Source: Bacteroidota bacterium (GTDB lineage: Bacteria > Bacteroidota > Bacteroidia > UKL13-3). Taken from it: a DNA stretch of 20,285 nt. The translations under genes were made by a program, and so were the position numbers. Under the pieces are notes generated by a model. It did not search any database and was not told the origin of the DNA. It worked only from the letters and a program-made list of their open reading frames with translations. Where the stretch lies: assembly GCA_947462865.1 (NCBI GenBank), contig CANHRW010000011.1, forward strand, positions 1 through 20,285. Direction: 5' to 3'. This document shows positions 1 through 7,204 of the stretch, piece after piece; within the stretch, counting starts at the first letter, position 1; each line of letters begins with the position of its first letter.

Positions 1-489
1 AAAGAATTTGTTCCTTCAGTACAAAAAGGATTTGAATCTGCCATGAAGAATGGTGTGTTAGCCGGATATGCAATTGAAAGCTTAAAAGTTAGATTGTTTG
101 ATGGTTCATTCCACGCAGTGGATTCAGATTCGTTGTCATTTGAAATTTGTGCTCGCATTGGTTTCAAAGAAGCAGCAAGAAATGCAAATCCGGTATTATT
201 AGAACCTATTATGAAAATTGAGGTGTTAACACCTGAAGAGAACATGGGTGATGTTATCGGGGATTTAAATAAACGTCGTGGACAATTAGAAGGTATGGAC
301 AGTCGTGCCGGTTCACAAGTTGTAAAAGCAAAAGTACCTTTGGCAGAAATGTTTGGGTATGTTACACAACTTAGAACTTTGACATCGGGTCGTGCAACTT
401 CAACTATGGAATTCAGTCATTATGCTGATGCCCCTAGAAACGTTCAAGAGGAAGTTTTAGCAAAAGTTAACGGAAAAGCAAAAGCTTAA
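1..489 (+). CDS. fusA: Elongation factor G, C-terminal part (partial at window start)
   Basis: This is the GTPase that moves tRNA and mRNA through the ribosome; only the last 162 residues are inside the window and the frame is open from base 1. The visible part is the end of domain IV (KNGVLAGYAIESLKVRLFDG) followed by the domain V fold, beginning near LLEPIMKIEV and containing the characteristic NKRRGQLEGMDSRAG and TSGRATSTMEF stretches. The GTP-binding domain lies upstream of the window. The TAA stop is 5 bp before rpsJ, so fusA is probably co-transcribed with the S10 block, as is common in bacteria where rpsL-rpsG-fusA precede it. The methionine at base 43 is internal, not a start. Identification is secure. 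Confidence 0.97.
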   Translation, partial: KEFVPSVQKGFESAMKNGVLAGYAIESLKVRLFDGSFHAVDSDSLSFEICARIGFKEAARNANPVLLEPIMKIEVLTPEENMGDVIGDLNKRRGQLEGMDSRAGSQVVKAKVPLAEMFGYVTQLRTLTSGRATSTMEFSHYADAPRNVQEEVLAKVNGKAKA

Positions 490-494
490 TTATC

Positions 495-803
495 ATGGTT
501 AGCCAAAGAATAAGGATCAAGTTAAAATCGTTCGACCACAACTTAGTTGATAAGTCAGCTGAAAAGATTGTGAGAACAGTGAAGGCAACTGGTGCAGTTG
601 TAAGTGGACCAATTCCACTTCCTACACAGAAAAGAATTTACACAGTTTTGCGTTCGCCACACGTAAACAAAAAAGCTAGAGAGCAGTTTCAATTGTGTTC
701 ATACAAGAGATTACTCGATATCTACAGTTCAACCGCCAAAACAGTAGATGCGCTTATGAAATTAGAATTACCAAGCGGGGTTGATGTTGAAATTAAAGTT
801 TGA
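495..803 (+). CDS. rpsJ: 30S ribosomal protein S10 (uS10)
   Basis: A 102-residue S10, the usual length (E. coli 103). S10 sits in the 30S head and in other bacteria also pairs with NusB in antitermination. The family signature is clear: RIRIKLKSFDHNLVD at the start, GPIPLPTQKRIYTVLRSPHV in the middle (the loop that reaches into the head) and an acidic/hydrophobic end at PSGVDVEIKV. It is the first gene of the S10 block but follows the fusA stop by only 5 bp. There is therefore no room for the long structured leader through which L4 controls this operon in E. coli, and any such control must act elsewhere. No Shine-Dalgarno precedes the ATG. Confidence 0.98.
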   Translation: MVSQRIRIKLKSFDHNLVDKSAEKIVRTVKATGAVVSGPIPLPTQKRIYTVLRSPHVNKKAREQFQLCSYKRLLDIYSSTAKTVDALMKLELPSGVDVEIKV

Positions 804-812
804 TAGAAAGCT

Positions 813-1430
813 ATGTCAGGTTTAATAGGAAAAAAATTAGGAATGACCAGCATCTTCGATGCAAACGGTAAACAAATTCCTTGTACTGTAATTGAAGTTG
901 GACCTTGTGTTGTAACACAAGTAAAAACCAACGATAAAGACGGTTACAGTGCAGTACAACTAGCATATGGAGAAGCTAAAGAAAAGAATTCTCCTGCACC
1001 AATTAAGGGTATCGTTGCGAAAGCAAATACTACTCCTAAATCAAAGTTTGCTGAGTTCAAAGGTTTTGAACAAGAGTTAGCTTTGGGTCAAACCCTCACT
1101 GTTGATTTGTTCGCAGTTGGTGAGTTTGTGGATGTAGTTGGAACCAGCAAAGGAAAAGGTTTCCAAGGTGTTGTAAAACGCCATGGATTCTCCGGAGTAG
1201 GTATGCAAACGCACGGTCAACACAACAGGTTGCGTGCTCCAGGTTCAATTGGAGCTTCATCAGATCCATCACGTGTATTCAAAGGAATGCGTATGGCTGG
1301 TCGCACAGGAGGTGTTAGGGTTAAAAAGACCAACCTTGAAATTTTAAAGGTGTATGCGGAAAAAAACCTTTTAGTAGTAAAAGGTTCAGTTCCGGGACAC
1401 AAAGGTTCAATCGTTTTAATTGAGAAGTAA
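813..1430 (+). CDS. rplC: 50S ribosomal protein L3 (uL3)
   Basis: A 205-residue L3 (E. coli 209), an early-assembly protein whose extended loop reaches towards the peptidyl transferase centre. The start MSGLIGKKLGMTSIFD and the central loop GKGFQGVVKRHGFSG followed by THGQHNRLRAPGSIG are diagnostic. The glutamine in the loop is at the position methylated by PrmB in enterobacteria; whether that happens here cannot be seen. The ATG lies 9 bp after the rpsJ TGA and is preceded by TAGAAA, a motif that recurs before several starts in this cluster, rather than by a Shine-Dalgarno. The gene ends one base before the rplD ATG. Confidence 0.98.
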   Translation: MSGLIGKKLGMTSIFDANGKQIPCTVIEVGPCVVTQVKTNDKDGYSAVQLAYGEAKEKNSPAPIKGIVAKANTTPKSKFAEFKGFEQELALGQTLTVDLFAVGEFVDVVGTSKGKGFQGVVKRHGFSGVGMQTHGQHNRLRAPGSIGASSDPSRVFKGMRMAGRTGGVRVKKTNLEILKVYAEKNLLVVKGSVPGHKGSIVLIEK

Positions 1431-1431
1431 G

Positions 1432-2064
1432 ATGGAATTAGCAGTATTGAATACAAGCGGAGCTGATACCGGCAGAAAGCTTAAATTAAACAATGAAATT
1501 TTTGGTATCGAACCAAATGATCATGCTATCTATTTAGATGTAAAGCAATTCTTAGCTAACCAACGCCAAGGAACGCATTCATCAAAAGAACGCAGCATGG
1601 TAAGTGGTTCAACCAAGAAATTACACAGACAAAAAGGAACAGGTGGTTCACGTAAAGGAAGTATCAAATCTGGTACTTTTGTAGGTGGAGCACGTATACA
1701 CGGTCCTCAACCTCGTGATTACAGTTTCAAATTGAACAAGAAATTGAAACAACTGGCTCGTAAGAGTGCGTTGGCTCACAAGGCAAAAGACAACCAAATA
1801 GTTTTGTTAGAAGACTTCCAAATGGAAACTCCCAAAACAAAAAGCTATATGGGTATATTGGATGGCTTAAAAGTTTCAAATACCAAAACTTTATTGGTTT
1901 TGGCAGATTACAATGAGAATATCTATAAATCTGGTAGAAACTTGCCTAAAACAAAGATTATGGCTGCAAAGGATTTGAATACTTATGATATCTTGCACGC
2001 CGACAAAGTAATTTTTGTAGAAAATTCTTTGAGCGTAATTGAAAACATTTTAAATAAGGCATAA
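1432..2064 (+). CDS. rplD: 50S ribosomal protein L4 (uL4)
   Basis: A 210-residue L4 (E. coli 201). L4 lines the nascent peptide exit tunnel with L22. The loop that enters the tunnel is visible around KLHRQKGTGGSRKGSIKSG and GGARIHGPQPRDYSFKLNKK. I chose the ATG at 1432, one base after the rplC stop; a frame extension to a TTG at 1420 exists but would overlap rplC and add residues foreign to the family (family starts resemble MELAVLNTSG). The gene ends in TAA directly abutting the ATG of rplW, so translation of the two is probably coupled. In E. coli L4 represses its own operon; no matching leader is visible here. Confidence 0.97.
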   Translation: MELAVLNTSGADTGRKLKLNNEIFGIEPNDHAIYLDVKQFLANQRQGTHSSKERSMVSGSTKKLHRQKGTGGSRKGSIKSGTFVGGARIHGPQPRDYSFKLNKKLKQLARKSALAHKAKDNQIVLLEDFQMETPKTKSYMGILDGLKVSNTKTLLVLADYNENIYKSGRNLPKTKIMAAKDLNTYDILHADKVIFVENSLSVIENILNKA

Positions 2065-2355
2065 ATGAGCATACTAAAGAAGCCTTTAATTACCGAAAAG
2101 TATACTGCTATCAGTGAAAAGCTGAATAAGTACGGATTTGTAGTAGCTAAAACTGCTAGCAAAGACGAAATTAAAAAAGCTGTTGAAAGCATGTATGGTG
2201 TTAAAGTTACAGGAATTAACACGATGGTTTACCAAGGAAAGAGTAAAACCAGATTTACAAAAAGAGGTGTTTTCTCTGGTAGAAAAGCATCTTTCAAGAA
2301 AGCAGTGGTAACATTAGAAGAAGGTCAAAAAATTGACTTCTTTCAAAATATTTAA
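2065..2355 (+). CDS. rplW: 50S ribosomal protein L23 (uL23)
   Basis: A 96-residue L23 (E. coli 100). It surrounds the exit of the peptide tunnel and is the docking site for trigger factor and signal recognition particle. The N-terminal ILKKPLITEKYTAI and the central KDEIKKAVESMYGVKVTGIN are typical, as is the basic loop KSKTRFTKRGVFSGRKASFK. The ATG starts on the base after the rplD stop (TAAATG), with zero spacing, which suggests translational coupling between the two. Length and sequence are ordinary for the phylum. Confidence 0.97.
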   Translation: MSILKKPLITEKYTAISEKLNKYGFVVAKTASKDEIKKAVESMYGVKVTGINTMVYQGKSKTRFTKRGVFSGRKASFKKAVVTLEEGQKIDFFQNI

Positions 2356-2362
2356 TTGAGCG

Positions 2363-3193
2363 ATGGGAATCAGGAAATTTAAACCAGTTACACCGGGTAC
2401 GCGTTTTAAAGCAGCGAACACCTATGAGGAACTTACACCTAAATACGAAGTAGAAAAATCGCTCGTAGTAAGTTTAAAAAACTCTGGTGGACGTAACAAC
2501 TCCGGTAAAATGACAATGCGTTACATTGGTGGTGGTCACCGTAAAATGTATCGTTTAATTGATTTCAAACGCAACAAGCATGGAATCGAAGGAACTGTTG
2601 ATTCAATTCAATATGATCCGAATCGTACTAGCTTTATTGCTTTGATAGCTTATGCCGACGGTGAAAAGCGTTATATCTTAGCTCCTAAAGGATTAGAAGT
2701 TGGAACTAAAATTATCAGTGGTAGTGGAGTTGCTCCAGAAATTGGAAACGCATTACCTATGAGTGAAATTCCTTTAGGTTCTACAATTCATAACATTGAA
2801 TTGCACCTTGGAAAAGGCGGACAAATAGTTCGTTCAGCAGGCTCTTCAGCTCAATTATTAAACAGAGATGGTAAACATGCTGTAGTAAAATTGGCTTCTG
2901 GAGAGACCCGTATTGTATTGGCTGGATGTTATGCTACTATTGGACAGGTTTCAAATCCTGATCACATGAATGAGCGTAAAGGTAAAGCAGGTGCTAACAG
3001 ATGGATCGGACGTAGACCTAGAACTAGACCAGTTGCAATGAACCCAGTTGATCACCCAATGGGTGGTGGTGAAGGTCGTGCTTCAGGAGGTCACCCAAGA
3101 TCTCGCAAAGGTTTGAAATCTAAAGGATACAAAACACGTACTCCTAAGAAGTATTCAAATAATTTTATCATCGAAAGTCGTAAGAAGAAATAA
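2363..3193 (+). CDS. rplB: 50S ribosomal protein L2 (uL2)
   Basis: A 276-residue L2 (E. coli 273), the large core protein needed for subunit association and peptidyl transferase activity. The N-terminal MGIRKFKPVTPGTRF, the RNA-binding core with GGGHRKMYRLIDFKR, and the C-terminal NPVDHPMGGGEGRASGGHP are all conserved. His231 in that last motif matches E. coli His229, the residue implicated in peptidyl transferase activity. The very basic tail (SRKGLKSKGYKTRTPKKYSN) threads into 23S rRNA. It starts 7 bp after rplW and ends 6 bp before rpsS. Confidence 0.99.
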   Translation: MGIRKFKPVTPGTRFKAANTYEELTPKYEVEKSLVVSLKNSGGRNNSGKMTMRYIGGGHRKMYRLIDFKRNKHGIEGTVDSIQYDPNRTSFIALIAYADGEKRYILAPKGLEVGTKIISGSGVAPEIGNALPMSEIPLGSTIHNIELHLGKGGQIVRSAGSSAQLLNRDGKHAVVKLASGETRIVLAGCYATIGQVSNPDHMNERKGKAGANRWIGRRPRTRPVAMNPVDHPMGGGEGRASGGHPRSRKGLKSKGYKTRTPKKYSNNFIIESRKKK

Positions 3194-3199
3194 GGATAT

Positions 3200-3466
3200 A
3201 TGGCGCGTTCATTAAAAAAAGGCCCTTTTGTAGACATCAAACTTGAGAAAAAAGTGAGTGTCATGAATGAGGCAAAAAAGAAAACTGTAATCAAAACTTG
3301 GAGTCGCAGGTCAATGATTACTCCAGATTTTGTAGGTCATACTTTTGGCGTACACAACGGGAATAAATTTATCCCTGTTTATGTTACAGAAAACATGGTA
3401 GGACACAAACTTGGAGAGTTTGCACCAACTAGAACATTTAAGTCGCATCCAGTAAAGAAAGATTAA
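3200..3466 (+). CDS. rpsS: 30S ribosomal protein S19 (uS19)
   Basis: An 88-residue S19 (E. coli 92) of the 30S head, where it pairs with S13 and contacts the A-site tRNA. MARSLKKGPFVDIKLEKKV and the motif TWSRRSMITPDFVGHTFGVHNG are unmistakable, as is the end KLGEFAPTRTFKSH. An AAGGA lies before the ATG but only 3 bp away, probably too close to act as a classical Shine-Dalgarno. The gene is 6 bp after rplB and 3 bp before rplV. Confidence 0.98.
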   Translation: MARSLKKGPFVDIKLEKKVSVMNEAKKKTVIKTWSRRSMITPDFVGHTFGVHNGNKFIPVYVTENMVGHKLGEFAPTRTFKSHPVKKD

Positions 3467-3469
3467 GAA

Positions 3470-3850
3470 ATGGAAGCAGTAGCAAAATTGAATAATTGTC
3501 CAACCTCACCAAGAAAAATGAGGTTGTTGGCCGACCTGATCCGTGGCAAAAAAGTTGAAGAAGCTTTTAACATTCTTATTTTTAACAATAAGAAAGAAAG
3601 TTCTCACAGACTAGAAAAATTGTTGCGTTCAGCAATTGCAAATTGGGAACAAAAAAATGAAGGCAGTCGTGTTGAAGATAGCGAATTAATCGTTAAGACT
3701 GTTTTTGTTGATGGTGGTCCAATGTTAAAGCGTATTTTACCTGCTCCGCAAGGTAGGGCTCACAGAATTCGCAAACGTTCGAATCATGTAACTTTAGTAG
3801 TTGATACTAAAGCAGCAGCTAAAACTAATAAAGAAACAGTTAACGCATAA
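3470..3850 (+). CDS. rplV: 50S ribosomal protein L22 (uL22)
   Basis: A 126-residue L22, about 16 longer than E. coli L22 (110); the extra residues are a C-terminal tail after the conserved hairpin. L22 lines the exit tunnel opposite L4 and its beta-hairpin forms the constriction; that hairpin is the segment PMLKRILPAPQGRAHRIRKR. The N-terminal NCPTSPRKMRLLADLIRGKK is the family signature. The tail (DTKAAAKTNKETVNA) is of low complexity and looks disordered. The gene begins 3 bp after rpsS. Confidence 0.97.
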   Translation: MEAVAKLNNCPTSPRKMRLLADLIRGKKVEEAFNILIFNNKKESSHRLEKLLRSAIANWEQKNEGSRVEDSELIVKTVFVDGGPMLKRILPAPQGRAHRIRKRSNHVTLVVDTKAAAKTNKETVNA

Positions 3851-3861
3851 TAAATAATAGA

Positions 3862-4662
3862 ATGGGACAAAAGGTCAATCCTATAGGTTTTCGTTTAGGT
3901 ATCATCAAAGGATGGGAGTCTAACTGGTACAGCGGTCACAAACTAGCTGATAAGTTGATTGAGGATGAAGAAATCAGAAAATACCTAAAAGCTAGAATTA
4001 ACAAAGGTGGTATTGCTAAAATAATCATCGAGCGTACAATCAAACGCATCATTATTACAATTCACACTAGCCGTCCAGGTATTGTTATCGGAAAAGGTGG
4101 TGCTGAAGTTGATAAAATCAAAGAAGAAGTTAAGAAATTAACTAAAAAGGATGTAGCCATCAATATCTTTGAAATCAAAAGACCTGAATTAGATGCAGCG
4201 TTGGTTGGAGAGTCAATAGCAAACCAAATCGAGGCTCGTGTTTCTTTCAAAAGAGCTGTTAAAATGGCAATTGCTTCTACCATGAGAATGGGTGCTGAAG
4301 GAATTAAAGTGATGGTTTCAGGAAGGTTAGCTGGTGCTGAGATTGCACGTTCTGAATCTTTCAAAGAAGGTCGTACTCCATTACATACTATCAGAGCCGA
4401 TATAGATTATGCATTGTCAGAAGCTTTGACAGTATATGGTAAAATTGGCATCAAAGTATGGATCTGCAAAGGTGAAGTATACGGTAAAAGAGATTTGTCT
4501 CCAAATATTGGACAAACAGCTGGAAGTGGAGAAGGTAGACCTAATACTGGCGGCAGACCTGATAGAAGATCTGGCGACAGACCTGACAGAAGATCTGGCG
4601 ATAGAAGACCTAGTGGTGACAGAAAACCCGGTTCAGCTACCGGTGATAGAAGAAAAAAATAA
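3862..4662 (+). CDS. rpsC: 30S ribosomal protein S3 (uS3) with repetitive C-terminal tail
   Basis: A 266-residue S3, about 33 longer than E. coli S3 (233). S3 lies at the mRNA entry channel and contributes to mRNA unwinding. MGQKVNPIGFRLGIIKGW starts the protein; the type II KH domain has its GxxG loop as GKGG at residues 77-80; the C-terminal domain includes GAEIARSESFKEGRTPLHT and GKIGIKVWICKGE. From about residue 220 the sequence becomes a hydrophilic Arg/Gly/Asp/Pro-rich tail with two exact 8-residue repeats RPDRRSGD (232-239, 240-247) and degenerate continuations ending in RRKK. The tail is in frame and not a frameshift artefact. The ATG is preceded directly by TAGA. Confidence 0.98.
   Translation: MGQKVNPIGFRLGIIKGWESNWYSGHKLADKLIEDEEIRKYLKARINKGGIAKIIIERTIKRIIITIHTSRPGIVIGKGGAEVDKIKEEVKKLTKKDVAINIFEIKRPELDAALVGESIANQIEARVSFKRAVKMAIASTMRMGAEGIKVMVSGRLAGAEIARSESFKEGRTPLHTIRADIDYALSEALTVYGKIGIKVWICKGEVYGKRDLSPNIGQTAGSGEGRPNTGGRPDRRSGDRPDRRSGDRRPSGDRKPGSATGDRRKK
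4555..4602 (+). repeat. Two-copy 24-bp tandem repeat inside the rpsC tail
   Basis: Two adjacent 24-bp units (4555-4578 and 4579-4602) differ at two positions, both silent, so each encodes the same octapeptide RPDRRSGD. A shorter degenerate copy follows (about 4603-4620, RRPSGD). The repeat length is a multiple of three, so gain or loss of a unit would keep the rpsC frame. The two silent differences suggest the duplication is not brand new. Confidence 0.9.
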
Positions 4663-4686
4663 TATAAGAATTAATTAACTGTAGAA

Positions 4687-5106
4687 ATGTTACAGCCTAA
4701 AAAAACCAAATACAGGAAACAACAAAAGGGTAGAGTTAAAGGGAATGCTGGTAGAGGACATACCGTAGCATTCGGCTCTTTCGGACTTAAAGCTTTAGAT
4801 ACTTGTTTCCTTACATCAAAACAATTAGAAGCAGCAAGGGTTGCACTGAATCGTTTCATGAAAAGGGAAGGTCAAGTTTGGATCCGTGTATTTCCAGATA
4901 AACCAATGACTCGTAAACCTGCTGAAGTAAGGATGGGTAAAGGTAAAGGTGCTCCTGAATTTTGGGTGGCCCGTTGTAAACCTGGAACCATCATTTTTGA
5001 AGCAGATGGCGTTCCAATGGCAACAGCTCAAGAAGCGATGCGTCTTGCCTCTCAAAAACTTCCGGTTATTACTAAATTTATTGTTAAACCTGAATACGCA
5101 GAATAA
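4687..5106 (+). CDS. rplP: 50S ribosomal protein L16 (uL16)
   Basis: A 139-residue L16 (E. coli 136), a late-assembly protein at the A-site side of the 50S subunit that contacts tRNA. MLQPKKTKYRKQQKGR, GNAGRGHTVAFGSFGLKAL, and RVFPDKPMTRKPAEVRMGKGKG are the conserved blocks; the MGKGKG loop is the part near the tRNA. The start is preceded immediately by GTAGAA without a Shine-Dalgarno. A 24-bp gap separates it from rpsC, and the rpmC ATG follows 2 bp after its stop. Confidence 0.98.
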   Translation: MLQPKKTKYRKQQKGRVKGNAGRGHTVAFGSFGLKALDTCFLTSKQLEAARVALNRFMKREGQVWIRVFPDKPMTRKPAEVRMGKGKGAPEFWVARCKPGTIIFEADGVPMATAQEAMRLASQKLPVITKFIVKPEYAE

Positions 5107-5108
5107 TT

Positions 5109-5306
5109 ATGAAAAACAACGAAATCAGGGAGCTTTCTGACAAAGAACTAGCAACTAGAATTAAAGAAGAAAAACTTTCAATGGTGAAAATGAATTTAAA
5201 TCATGCAGTTTCTCCATTAGAAAACCCGAATAGGTTAAAAGAAGGCAAAAAATTGATCGCAAGATTGCTTACAGAGTCAAAAAGGCGTCAGTTGGTTAAT
5301 GCTTAA
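5109..5306 (+). CDS. rpmC: 50S ribosomal protein L29 (uL29)
   Basis: A 65-residue L29 (E. coli 63), a two-helix protein near the tunnel exit beside L23. The pattern fits the family: an N-terminal helix (EIRELSDKELATRIKEEK) and a second helix with the typical NPNRLKEGKKLIARLLTESKRR. It lies 2 bp after rplP and 12 bp before rpsQ, the universal neighbours of this gene, which supports the call despite the short length. Confidence 0.96.
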   Translation: MKNNEIRELSDKELATRIKEEKLSMVKMNLNHAVSPLENPNRLKEGKKLIARLLTESKRRQLVNA

Positions 5307-5318
5307 TAAACATCGAAG

Positions 5319-5588
5319 ATGGAAAATACAACAGTAGAAAGAAACGCAAGAAAAGTCATCGTTGGCAAAGTGGTAAGCAATAAAATGCAAAAAACCATTG
5401 TTGTGTCAGTTGAGCGTAAGGTAATGCACCCTAAATATGGTAAGTTCATTAAAATGACTTCAACGTTCAAAGCACACGACGAAAAGAATGAATGTGGCAT
5501 CAACGATATCGTTAAAGTAATGGAAACACGTCCATTAAGCAAAGATAAACGTTGGAGATTAGTAGAAATCATTGAAAAAGCTAAGTAA
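5319..5588 (+). CDS. rpsQ: 30S ribosomal protein S17 (uS17)
   Basis: An 89-residue S17 (E. coli 84), a primary 16S-binding protein with an OB fold. Key stretches are RKVIVGKVVSNKMQKTIVVSVER and the loop HPKYGKFIKMTSTFKAHDEKNECGINDIV, followed by ETRPLSKDKRWRLVEI. It is the last gene of the S10 block; the spc block starts 2 bp later with no promoter or terminator visible in between, so the two blocks are one transcription unit here. Confidence 0.98.
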   Translation: MENTTVERNARKVIVGKVVSNKMQKTIVVSVERKVMHPKYGKFIKMTSTFKAHDEKNECGINDIVKVMETRPLSKDKRWRLVEIIEKAK

Positions 5589-5590
5589 TC

Positions 5591-5959
5591 ATGATACAAC
5601 AGGAAAGTAGGCTTAAAGTAGCCGATAACAGCGGCGCACGCGAAGTGTTATGCATCAGGGTTTTGGGTGGTACTGGCAGAAGATATGCTTCTGTAGGAGA
5701 TAAAATTGTAGTGAGTGTAAAATCTGCACTACCTTCAGGTGCCGTTAAAAAAGGTGCAGTTTCTAAAGCAGTTGTTGTTAGAACAAAAAAAGAAGTTCGC
5801 AGAGCAGATGGTTCTTACATCCGTTTTGACGATAATTCATGTGTATTGTTAAATGCACAAGACGAACCACGTGCAACCCGTATCTTTGGTCCGGTAGCTC
5901 GTGAATTAAGGGAAAAGCAATTCATGAAAATCGTTTCATTAGCACCAGAGGTATTATAA
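5591..5959 (+). CDS. rplN: 50S ribosomal protein L14 (uL14)
   Basis: A 122-residue L14 (E. coli 123), which sits at the subunit interface and takes part in bridge formation with 16S rRNA. MIQQESRLKVADNSGAREV is the canonical start. The C-terminal RIFGPVARELREKQFMKIVS is equally conserved. Spacing is 2 bp from rpsQ and 1 bp to rplX, so the gene is tightly packed in the spc block. Nothing is unusual about it. Confidence 0.99.
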   Translation: MIQQESRLKVADNSGAREVLCIRVLGGTGRRYASVGDKIVVSVKSALPSGAVKKGAVSKAVVVRTKKEVRRADGSYIRFDDNSCVLLNAQDEPRATRIFGPVARELREKQFMKIVSLAPEVL

Positions 5960-5960
5960 G

Positions 5961-6305
5961 ATGACAAACAAGATGAAAAATCCAGCAAAACTGCACCTTA
6001 AAAAAGGTGACATGGTTTTGGTTATAGCAGGCGATGACAAAGGCAAGAAAGGTCGTGTTATTGAAGTAATCAAAACAGACAGTAGAGCAGTAGTTGAAGG
6101 TGTAAATATCGTAAGCCGTCACACCAAACCTAATGCTCAAAATCAACAAGGTGGTATCGTTAAGAAAGAAGCACCTGTTCACATTTCTAATTTAAAAGTA
6201 GTTGATGCAGCTGGTAATGCTACCAGAGTAGGTCGTAAAATCAACGAATCGGGTAAATTGGTAAGAGTTTCAAAAAAGTCTGGTGAAATAATTGATAAAA
6301 AGTAG
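5961..6305 (+). CDS. rplX: 50S ribosomal protein L24 (uL24)
   Basis: A 114-residue L24 (E. coli 104), one of the two initiators of 50S assembly. The KOW motif is visible near the N-terminus as KKGDMVLVIAGDDKGKKGRV. It is followed by the NIVSRHTKPNAQNQQGGIV block and the APVHISNLKVVD segment typical of the family. The start could be the ATG at 5961 or the internal ATG four codons later (MKNPAKLHLKK); I keep the first because it lies 1 bp after the rplN stop, as expected in this compact operon. Confidence 0.97.
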   Translation: MTNKMKNPAKLHLKKGDMVLVIAGDDKGKKGRVIEVIKTDSRAVVEGVNIVSRHTKPNAQNQQGGIVKKEAPVHISNLKVVDAAGNATRVGRKINESGKLVRVSKKSGEIIDKK

Positions 6306-6308
6306 GAT

Positions 6309-6857
6309 ATGTACACTCCAAGATTAAAAGACAAATACACTGCGCAGGTTGTACCTGTAATGAAAGAAAAGTTTGCCTATAAAAACGTTATGCAGGTTCC
6401 TAAATTGGAAAAAATCTGTATCAACCAAGGTGTAGGTGCTGCAGTTTCAGATAAAAAATTAGTTGATCAAGCATTGGAAGAATTAACTTTAATTGCTGGT
6501 CAACGTGCAGTTGCAACAAAATCTAAGAAAGCGATTTCTAACTTCAAATTGAGAGAAAACTTGCCTATTGGTACAAGAGTGACTCTTCGTGGAGATAGAA
6601 TGTACGAATTTCTTGATAGATTAATTGCTGTATCATTACCTCGTGTTCGTGACTTTCAAGGTTTGAACTTAAAAGGTTTTGATGGAAGAGGAAATTACAA
6701 TATGGGTATTACTGAGCAAATCATTTTCCCAGAAATTGTAATTGACAAAGTTAATAAAATCAATGGTATGGACATTGCATTCGTTACCTCAGCTAAAACT
6801 GATGAAGAATGTATGACCTTGTTGAAAGAGTTTGGTTTACCATTTAAAAAATCGTAA
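6309..6857 (+). CDS. rplE: 50S ribosomal protein L5 (uL5)
   Basis: A 182-residue L5 (E. coli 179), which binds 5S rRNA in the central protuberance and contacts P-site tRNA. Visible signatures are KNVMQVPKLEKICINQGVG, the basic TKSKKAISNFKLRENLPIG, the loop RDFQGLNLKGFDGRGNYNMG and TEQIIFPEIVIDKV. In E. coli the start of this gene carries the S8 repressor site. I could not recognise an equivalent structure here. It starts 3 bp after rplX. Confidence 0.98.
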   Translation: MYTPRLKDKYTAQVVPVMKEKFAYKNVMQVPKLEKICINQGVGAAVSDKKLVDQALEELTLIAGQRAVATKSKKAISNFKLRENLPIGTRVTLRGDRMYEFLDRLIAVSLPRVRDFQGLNLKGFDGRGNYNMGITEQIIFPEIVIDKVNKINGMDIAFVTSAKTDEECMTLLKEFGLPFKKS

Positions 6858-6867
6858 TTAAATAACA

Positions 6868-7137
6868 ATGGCTAAAGAGTCAGTAAAAGCACGTCAGCGC
6901 AAAAGAGAAAAAATGGTTGCCAAGTTTGCAGCTAAACGAGCAGCTTTAAAAGCAGCCGGTGATTTTGAAGGTTTACAAAAATTACCCAAAAATGCATCTC
7001 CGGTTAGATTAAAGAACCGTTGCAAATTAAGTGGTCGTCCAAAAGGTTACATGAGAGATTTCGGTATTTGTAGAAATCAGTTCCGTGAATTAGCTAACAT
7101 GGGCAAGATACCAGGAGTAACCAAATCTAGCTGGTAA
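6868..7137 (+). CDS. rpsN: 30S ribosomal protein S14 (uS14), zinc-free type
   Basis: An 89-residue S14. The C-terminal RNRCKLSGRPKGYMRDFGIC and GKIPGVTKSSW identify the family. It belongs to the longer form that does not bind zinc: instead of two CxxC pairs it has single cysteines (Cys52, Cys68), and it carries the N-terminal helical extension that the short zinc form lacks. It lies 10 bp after rplE. Downstream is a 123-bp gap with an internal promoter but no terminator hairpin, so read-through into rpsH is likely in addition to new initiation. Confidence 0.98.
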   Translation: MAKESVKARQRKREKMVAKFAAKRAALKAAGDFEGLQKLPKNASPVRLKNRCKLSGRPKGYMRDFGICRNQFRELANMGKIPGVTKSSW

Positions 7138-7147
7138 CAAAAAAAAA

Positions 7148-7178
7148 TTTGATAGGGGCCGAATTTTCCGTATATTCG
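7148..7178 (+). promoter_or_regulatory. Bacteroidota-type promoter for rpsH and downstream genes
   Basis: TTTG at 7148-7151 is followed after exactly 19 bp by TATATTCG at 7171-7178. The Bacteroidota housekeeping consensus is TTTG, about 19-21 bp, then TAnnTTTG; the -33 box is perfect and the -7 box has one mismatch (C for T). A run of nine A (7139-7147) followed by TTT abuts the -33 box and could act as an UP-like element. Initiation is expected near 7183-7187, giving a leader of roughly 75 nt. The bases after the -7 box (CGCTGCCCTT) resemble those of the infA promoter in this window. Confidence 0.72.
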
Positions 7179-7204
7179 CTGCCCTTAATTTTACATAATA
7201 ACAC

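Noticed and set aside
4164..4171. TATCTTTG inside rpsC, an exact -7 promoter match.
   Set aside because: No TTG/TTTG stands 18-21 bp upstream, and the bases encode conserved S3 residues (NIFE), so coding constraint explains it.
4436..4678. 80-codon open frame overlapping the rpsC tail in another frame.
   Set aside because: It is a by-product of the repetitive rpsC tail, has no similarity I recognise and no start context. The rpsC frame is clearly the real one.
5303..5599. 98-codon minus-strand open frame opposite rpsQ.
   Set aside because: Fully antisense to conserved S17, with no recognisable protein features or promoter.
5881..5888. TATCTTTG inside rplN, an exact -7 promoter match.
   Set aside because: The nearest TTG is about 32 bp upstream, too far, and the sequence encodes the conserved RIFGP of L14.
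7138..7150. A9TTT after rpsN as a possible terminator for the upstream half of the cluster.
   Set aside because: No GC-rich hairpin precedes it and the run is A, not T, on the transcript strand. It is better read as an A-tract upstream of the rpsH promoter.
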